Assembly: GCA_025457905.1 (NCBI GenBank)
Contig: JALOTM010000034.1
Coordinates: forward strand, 1 to 8,186
Length of the DNA: 8,186 bases
Source: Methanomassiliicoccales archaeon
Lineage (GTDB): Archaea; Thermoplasmatota; Thermoplasmata; Methanomassiliicoccales; UBA472
Direction of reading: 5' to 3'
The notes under the pieces: generated by a model
What the model was told of the DNA's origin: nothing
What the model saw: the letters and a program-made list of their open reading frames with translations, nothing else
The model's database searches: none
Made by a program: the position numbers and the translations under genes
Shown here: piece after piece, positions 5,312 to 8,186 of the stretch
Layout: every line of letters starts with the position of its first letter
Position numbering within the stretch: the stretch's first letter is position 1

Positions 5312-7747
5312 CTACTTCCCTCCTTCCAGGGCGGCGTCGATGATGGCGTACATCTGGGCGTTCTTGAAGCCCTTCTGCTCCATGGCTCCCGAGGGGCAGG
5401 CGGCCACGCAGGTGCCGCAGGCCTTGCACAGGCCCTCGTTCACCATGGCCTTCAGCTTGTCCGGGTTCGAGGGGTCCTTCACTATGGTGATGGCCTTGTA
5501 CTCGCACACCGGCTCGCAGATGCCGCAGCCGTTGCAGACCATCTCGTTCACCGCGGCGATGATGCCCTCGGTCTCGAGGTAGTCGCGGGAGATGATGGTC
5601 ATGGCCCTGGCGGCCGCGCCGGATGCCTGGGCGATGGTCTCGTCCATGAACTTGGGCCAGTGCGCCAGCCCGGCCAGGTACACGCCGTTGGTGGCGAAGT
5701 CCACCGGGCGCAGCTTCATGTGCGCCTCCAGGAAGTAGCCGTCCTTGCTCAGCGGCACCTTCAGCGCCTTGGCCAGGTCCTCGTTGTCATGGTAGGGCCT
5801 GATGCCCGTGGACAGCACCACCGCGTCGGCGGGCAGCCTCAGGGTCTCGCCCAGCACGGTGTCGTTCACCAGCACGCTGAGCCCGGCGCCGTGCCTCTCC
5901 ACCTTGGGGTCCTCGTTCTCGTTGAAGCGGACGAACTTCACTCCCAGCTCGCCGGCCTCCTTGTAGTAGTCCTCGCGGAACCCGTAGGTCCTGATGTCCT
6001 TGTGCAGGATGTAGACCTCGGTGGAGGGGGTCGCCTTCTTGATCTTGATGGCGTTCCTGACCGCCTCGGTGCAGCAGACCCTGCTGCAGTAGGGCGCCTC
6101 CTTGTTCCTGGACCCGACGCACTGTATCATGACCACGTTCTTGGCGTGCAGCGGGCCGGTGAGCATCTTCTCCTCCAGCTCCCACTGGGTCATGACGTTC
6201 GGCTCCCCGTACATGAACTCCCTCGGCTTGGGCTTGTACTGCTGTCCGCCCACGGCCACGACGACCGCGCCGGTCTCCAGCTCCTCGCCCTTGTTGGTCT
6301 TCACCTTGAAGTTGCCCACGAAGCCGCTGACGTCCGTAACCATGGTGTTCAGGTGCACTGTGATGTTGGGGCACTTGCGCACCTTGGCCACCAGCTCGTC
6401 CAAGCGCTTGGAGGTGGCCTTGCCGTTCTCCTCGGACTTGATGTTCTTCATGTTCCCGCCCAGCTCGCCGGTCTTCTCCAGCAGCTGCACGGGGAATCCC
6501 TGCTCGGCCATGTCCAGGGCCGCGGTCATGCCCGCCAGCCCGCCTCCGACCACCATGCCGGAGTGCAGCACGCCCAGCTTGCTCTTGCCCAGAGGCTCCA
6601 GCAGCCGGCTCTTGGCCACGGCCATGCGCACCAGGTCCTTGCTCTTCTCGGTGGCCCTCTCCGGCTCGTGCATGTGGATCCACGAGCACTGGTCGCGAAT
6701 GTTGGCCATCTCGAAGAGGTAGGGGTTCAGGCCCGCCTCCTTGATGGTGCTCTGGAATAGGGGCTCGTGCGTGCGCGGGGTGCAGCTCGCGACCACCACG
6801 CGGTTCAGGTTGAGCTCCTTGATCCTCTTCTTGATTATCTCCTGGAAGTCCGCGGAGCAGGTGTACTTGCCCTCCTCGGCCAGGACCACGTTGGGCAGGG
6901 TCTTGGCGTAATCCACGACCTTGGGCACGTCGACCGTGCCGCGGATGTTGATGCCGCAGTCGCAGACGAAGACGCCGATCCTCGGCTCCTGCCCGGCCAC
7001 GTCGGTCTCGGGGATCTCAGGGGCCTCGTAGTGCACACGGTTCTTGTAGACCTGGGAACCGGCCTTGCAGGCCGCTCCCGAGGCCTCCGCCACCGACTGG
7101 GGGATGTCCTTGGGGGCGCTGAAGGCGCCGGTCACGTACACGCCCTTGCGGCTGGTGGACAGGGGGTCGAAGACCGTGGTGTCCGCGAAGCCGTACTTGT
7201 TGAGCTTGATGCCCAGGGAGTCGGAGAGCTTGTGCGCGTCCGCCGGGGGCTCGAAGCCGACCGAGAGGACCACCAGGTCGAACTCCTCCACGTTGCTCTC
7301 GGCCCCGTTGGAGTAGCGCACCAGCAGCTTCTTGGTCTCGGGGTCCTCGTCCACGGACGCCACCCTGACGCCCTTGTACATCTGGATGCCGTACTCGTTC
7401 TCGGCCCGGGCGCGGTAGTCCTCGAACTCCTTGCCGAAGGCCCTCACGTCCATGAAGAAGATGGTGGGCTTCAGGCCCTGGGTGTGCTCCTGGGCGATGA
7501 TGGCCTGCTTGAGCGCGTACATGCAGCACACGCTGGAGCAGTAGTTGTTGCCTACCTTCTCGTCCCTGGAGCCGACGCACTGCAGGAATGCGACCTTCTT
7601 GGGGGTGACGTGGTCGCTGGGCCGCACCACATGGCCCTGGAAGGGCCCGGTGGCGGAGAGGATCCTCTCGAACTCCAGCGAGGAGACGACGTCCTTGAAC
7701 TCCCCGTAGCCGTACTCCTTCTTCAGCTTGGCATCGAAGACCTCGTA
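5312..7747 (-). CDS. hdrA: Heterodisulfide reductase subunit HdrA: rest of module 1 plus complete second HdrA module (downstream of frame break)
   Basis: HdrA is the FAD-binding, electron-bifurcating subunit of the MvhADG-HdrABC complex. This stretch is open for 811 codons from the TAC at 7747; its first in-frame Met is at 7630 (numbering from that Met below). It completes the first HdrA module: FLQCVGSRDE...YCSSVCCMYA (C18, C31, C35, C36) and a C-terminal flavin motif GVYVTGAF (163-170). A second HdrA module follows: N-terminal domain RIGVFVCDCGINIRGTVDV (217-235), SCTPRTHEP (282-290), nucleotide-binding VVGGGLAGM (360-368), strand GAVVVAVGG (454-462), IQCVGSRN...YCSRVCC (C504, C515, C519, C520) and GVYLAGLAHWPKF (649-661). 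It ends in a 2[4Fe-4S] ferredoxin: CNGCGICEPVC (699-709) and CKACGTCVAACP (735-746). Module 2 lacks the ferredoxin insertion of module 1. A normal HdrA has one such module (about 650 residues). The TAG at 5314-5312 abuts mvhD. Family identity is firm; expression as one chain depends on the break at 7748. Confidence 0.92.
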   Translation of the reverse strand, partial: YEVFDAKLKKEYGYGEFKDVVSSLEFERILSATGPFQGHVVRPSDHVTPKKVAFLQCVGSRDEKVGNNYCSSVCCMYALKQAIIAQEHTQGLKPTIFFMDVRAFGKEFEDYRARAENEYGIQMYKGVRVASVDEDPETKKLLVRYSNGAESNVEEFDLVVLSVGFEPPADAHKLSDSLGIKLNKYGFADTTVFDPLSTSRKGVYVTGAFSAPKDIPQSVAEASGAACKAGSQVYKNRVHYEAPEIPETDVAGQEPRIGVFVCDCGINIRGTVDVPKVVDYAKTLPNVVLAEEGKYTCSADFQEIIKKRIKELNLNRVVVASCTPRTHEPLFQSTIKEAGLNPYLFEMANIRDQCSWIHMHEPERATEKSKDLVRMAVAKSRLLEPLGKSKLGVLHSGMVVGGGLAGMTAALDMAEQGFPVQLLEKTGELGGNMKNIKSEENGKATSKRLDELVAKVRKCPNITVHLNTMVTDVSGFVGNFKVKTNKGEELETGAVVVAVGGQQYKPKPREFMYGEPNVMTQWELEEKMLTGPLHAKNVVMIQCVGSRNKEAPYCSRVCCTEAVRNAIKIKKATPSTEVYILHKDIRTYGFREDYYKEAGELGVKFVRFNENEDPKVERHGAGLSVLVNDTVLGETLRLPADAVVLSTGIRPYHDNEDLAKALKVPLSKDGYFLEAHMKLRPVDFATNGVYLAGLAHWPKFMDETIAQASGAAARAMTIISRDYLETEGIIAAVNEMVCNGCGICEPVCEYKAITIVKDPSNPDKLKAMVNEGLCKACGTCVAACPSGAMEQKGFKNAQMYAIIDAALEGGK

Positions 7748-7754
7748 AGACCTT
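7735..7754 (-). other. hdrA: Frame break with probable internal deletion in hdrA
   Basis: On the - strand the sequence reads AAG AAG GTC, then one extra T (7748), then TAC GAG GTC TTC in another frame. The HdrA-like frame thus switches from Lys-Lys-Val to Tyr-Glu-Val-Phe at this point. Family members, from memory, have about 30 residues between these points: a Cys-Pro completing the ferredoxin cluster, a short linker, and a hydrophobic strand ending in ATG(Y/F). Module 2 of this same protein keeps the corresponding strand (GAVVVAVGGQQY, about 454-465 counted from Met 7630). A deletion of 3n+2 bases would explain both the loss and the shift. The 7-base direct repeat AGGTCTT (7753-7747 and 7743-7737) spans the junction. 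Real mutation and assembly error cannot be told apart here. Confidence 0.75.
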
Positions 7755-8186
7755 CTTGCAGTTCCCGCAGCGGTTCTTGGTCAGGTAAAGGCACTTCTCG
7801 GCGTCGATGGAGTACTTCATCGGCACCGCCTGGGCGTAGGGGACGTAGATGGCCTTCCTCTGCACCAGGCCCAGGTCGTACTCGTTCAAGGCCTTGGAAG
7901 GGCACTTCTCGGCGCACAGGCCACAGCCCACGCACCTGTCCTCCCTCACGTACCTGGGGTTCTTCCTCAGGGTGACCTCGAAGTTGGGGGCCTCTCCATC
8001 CACCTTGACGACCTCCGTCAGGGTCATCATCGTGATCATGGGGTTCCTGGCGGCCTCCACGAGCTTAGGGGACAGGATGCACATGGAGCAGTCGTTCGTG
8101 GGGAACGTCTTGTCCAGCTGCGCCATCACACCTCCTATGCTCGGCTTGCTCTCGATCATATACACCTTGAATCCTGACTCTGCCAG
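7749..8186 (-). CDS. hdrA: Heterodisulfide reductase subunit HdrA, N-terminal part of module 1 (partial, upstream of frame break)
   Basis: The right edge cuts hdrA; the frame is open from codon CTG at 8186-8184, so the N-terminal Fe-S domain and GxGxxG loop lie outside. Visible are the end of the first flavin-binding strand (KVYMIESKPSIGGVMAQLDK), the HdrA hallmark FPTNDCSMCILSPKLVEA (C33 and C36 from the edge), and the inserted ferredoxin domain: CVGCGLCAEKC (C85, C88, C91, C95) then C132, C140 and C143. The fourth cysteine of the second cluster, normally just after the KKV at 144-146, is absent because the reading frame breaks there. Conceptual translation past 7749 in this frame runs on in arginine- and glycine-rich sequence to a stop near 7017 and has no family resemblance. 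This segment and the 5312-7747 segment are one gene split by the lesion. The operon promoter is beyond the window. Confidence 0.9.

Noticed and set aside
5054..6760. Long + strand open frame (568 codons) opposite hdrA/mvhD, and similar ones at 2275-3873 and 6767-7975
   Set aside because: They are antisense to firmly identified hdr/mvh genes. Their His/Leu/Gly/Val-rich, low-complexity translations are typical of shadow frames in GC-rich coding DNA.
7737..7754. Programmed ribosomal frameshift as the explanation for the hdrA frame switch
   Set aside because: I see no convincing slippery heptamer, and a frameshift would not restore the missing cluster cysteine and flavin strand.
1..8186. CRISPR arrays, tRNA or rRNA genes, insertion sequences, phage genes
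   Set aside because: I saw no regularly spaced repeats, cloverleaf or rRNA-like sequence, transposase motif or terminal inverted repeats; nearly all of the window is accounted for by housekeeping and energy-metabolism genes.

Overview
The window is GC-rich, gene-dense archaeal DNA. It carries genes for the hydrogen-driven heterodisulfide reductase / F420-non-reducing hydrogenase system and a corrinoid:coenzyme M methyltransferase-type enzyme. Pairing Mvh/HdrA with an MtaA/MtbA-like protein on GC-rich DNA, with archaeal signals (AT-rich TATA-like promoter, oligo-T terminators, GGAGG ribosome binding sites), best fits a hydrogen-dependent methylotrophic methanogen of the Methanomassiliicoccales type. 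This assignment is inferred from gene content. No rRNA or other taxonomic marker is present.

Left part (1-917, + strand): the last 45 codons of one metallophosphoesterase-like gene, then a complete SbcD/Mre11-related archaeal phosphoesterase. An intergenic stretch (918-1115) holds the only strongly AT-rich island of the window. It is the probable promoter of the next gene, a 351-residue uroporphyrinogen-decarboxylase-fold methyltransferase of the MtaA/MtbA/MtsA class (1116-2171). A short convergent intergenic region (2172-2289) has terminator-like signals on both strands.

Right part (2290-8186, - strand): a tightly packed operon read right to left, hdrA - mvhD - mvhG - mvhA, with overlapping or nearly abutting genes. 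The 5' end of hdrA and the operon promoter lie beyond the right edge. No mvhB polyferredoxin gene follows mvhA, and hdrB/hdrC are not here.

The pathway is coherent. The methyltransferase would make methyl-CoM. Methyl-CoM reductase (elsewhere) would turn it into methane and the CoM-S-S-CoB heterodisulfide. MvhADG with HdrABC would reduce the heterodisulfide with H2 while reducing ferredoxin by flavin-based electron bifurcation.

Two points stand out. First, HdrA is a tandem fusion of two HdrA-like modules: the first keeps the inserted ferredoxin region and the second carries the C-terminal 2[4Fe-4S] ferredoxin. Second, the hdrA reading frame is broken near 7748. The protein family, and the second module used as an internal reference, indicate that about 30 residues are missing there. 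These include the last cysteine of an Fe-S cluster and the flavin-domain strand ending in ATG. This is either a real lesion or an assembly artefact.
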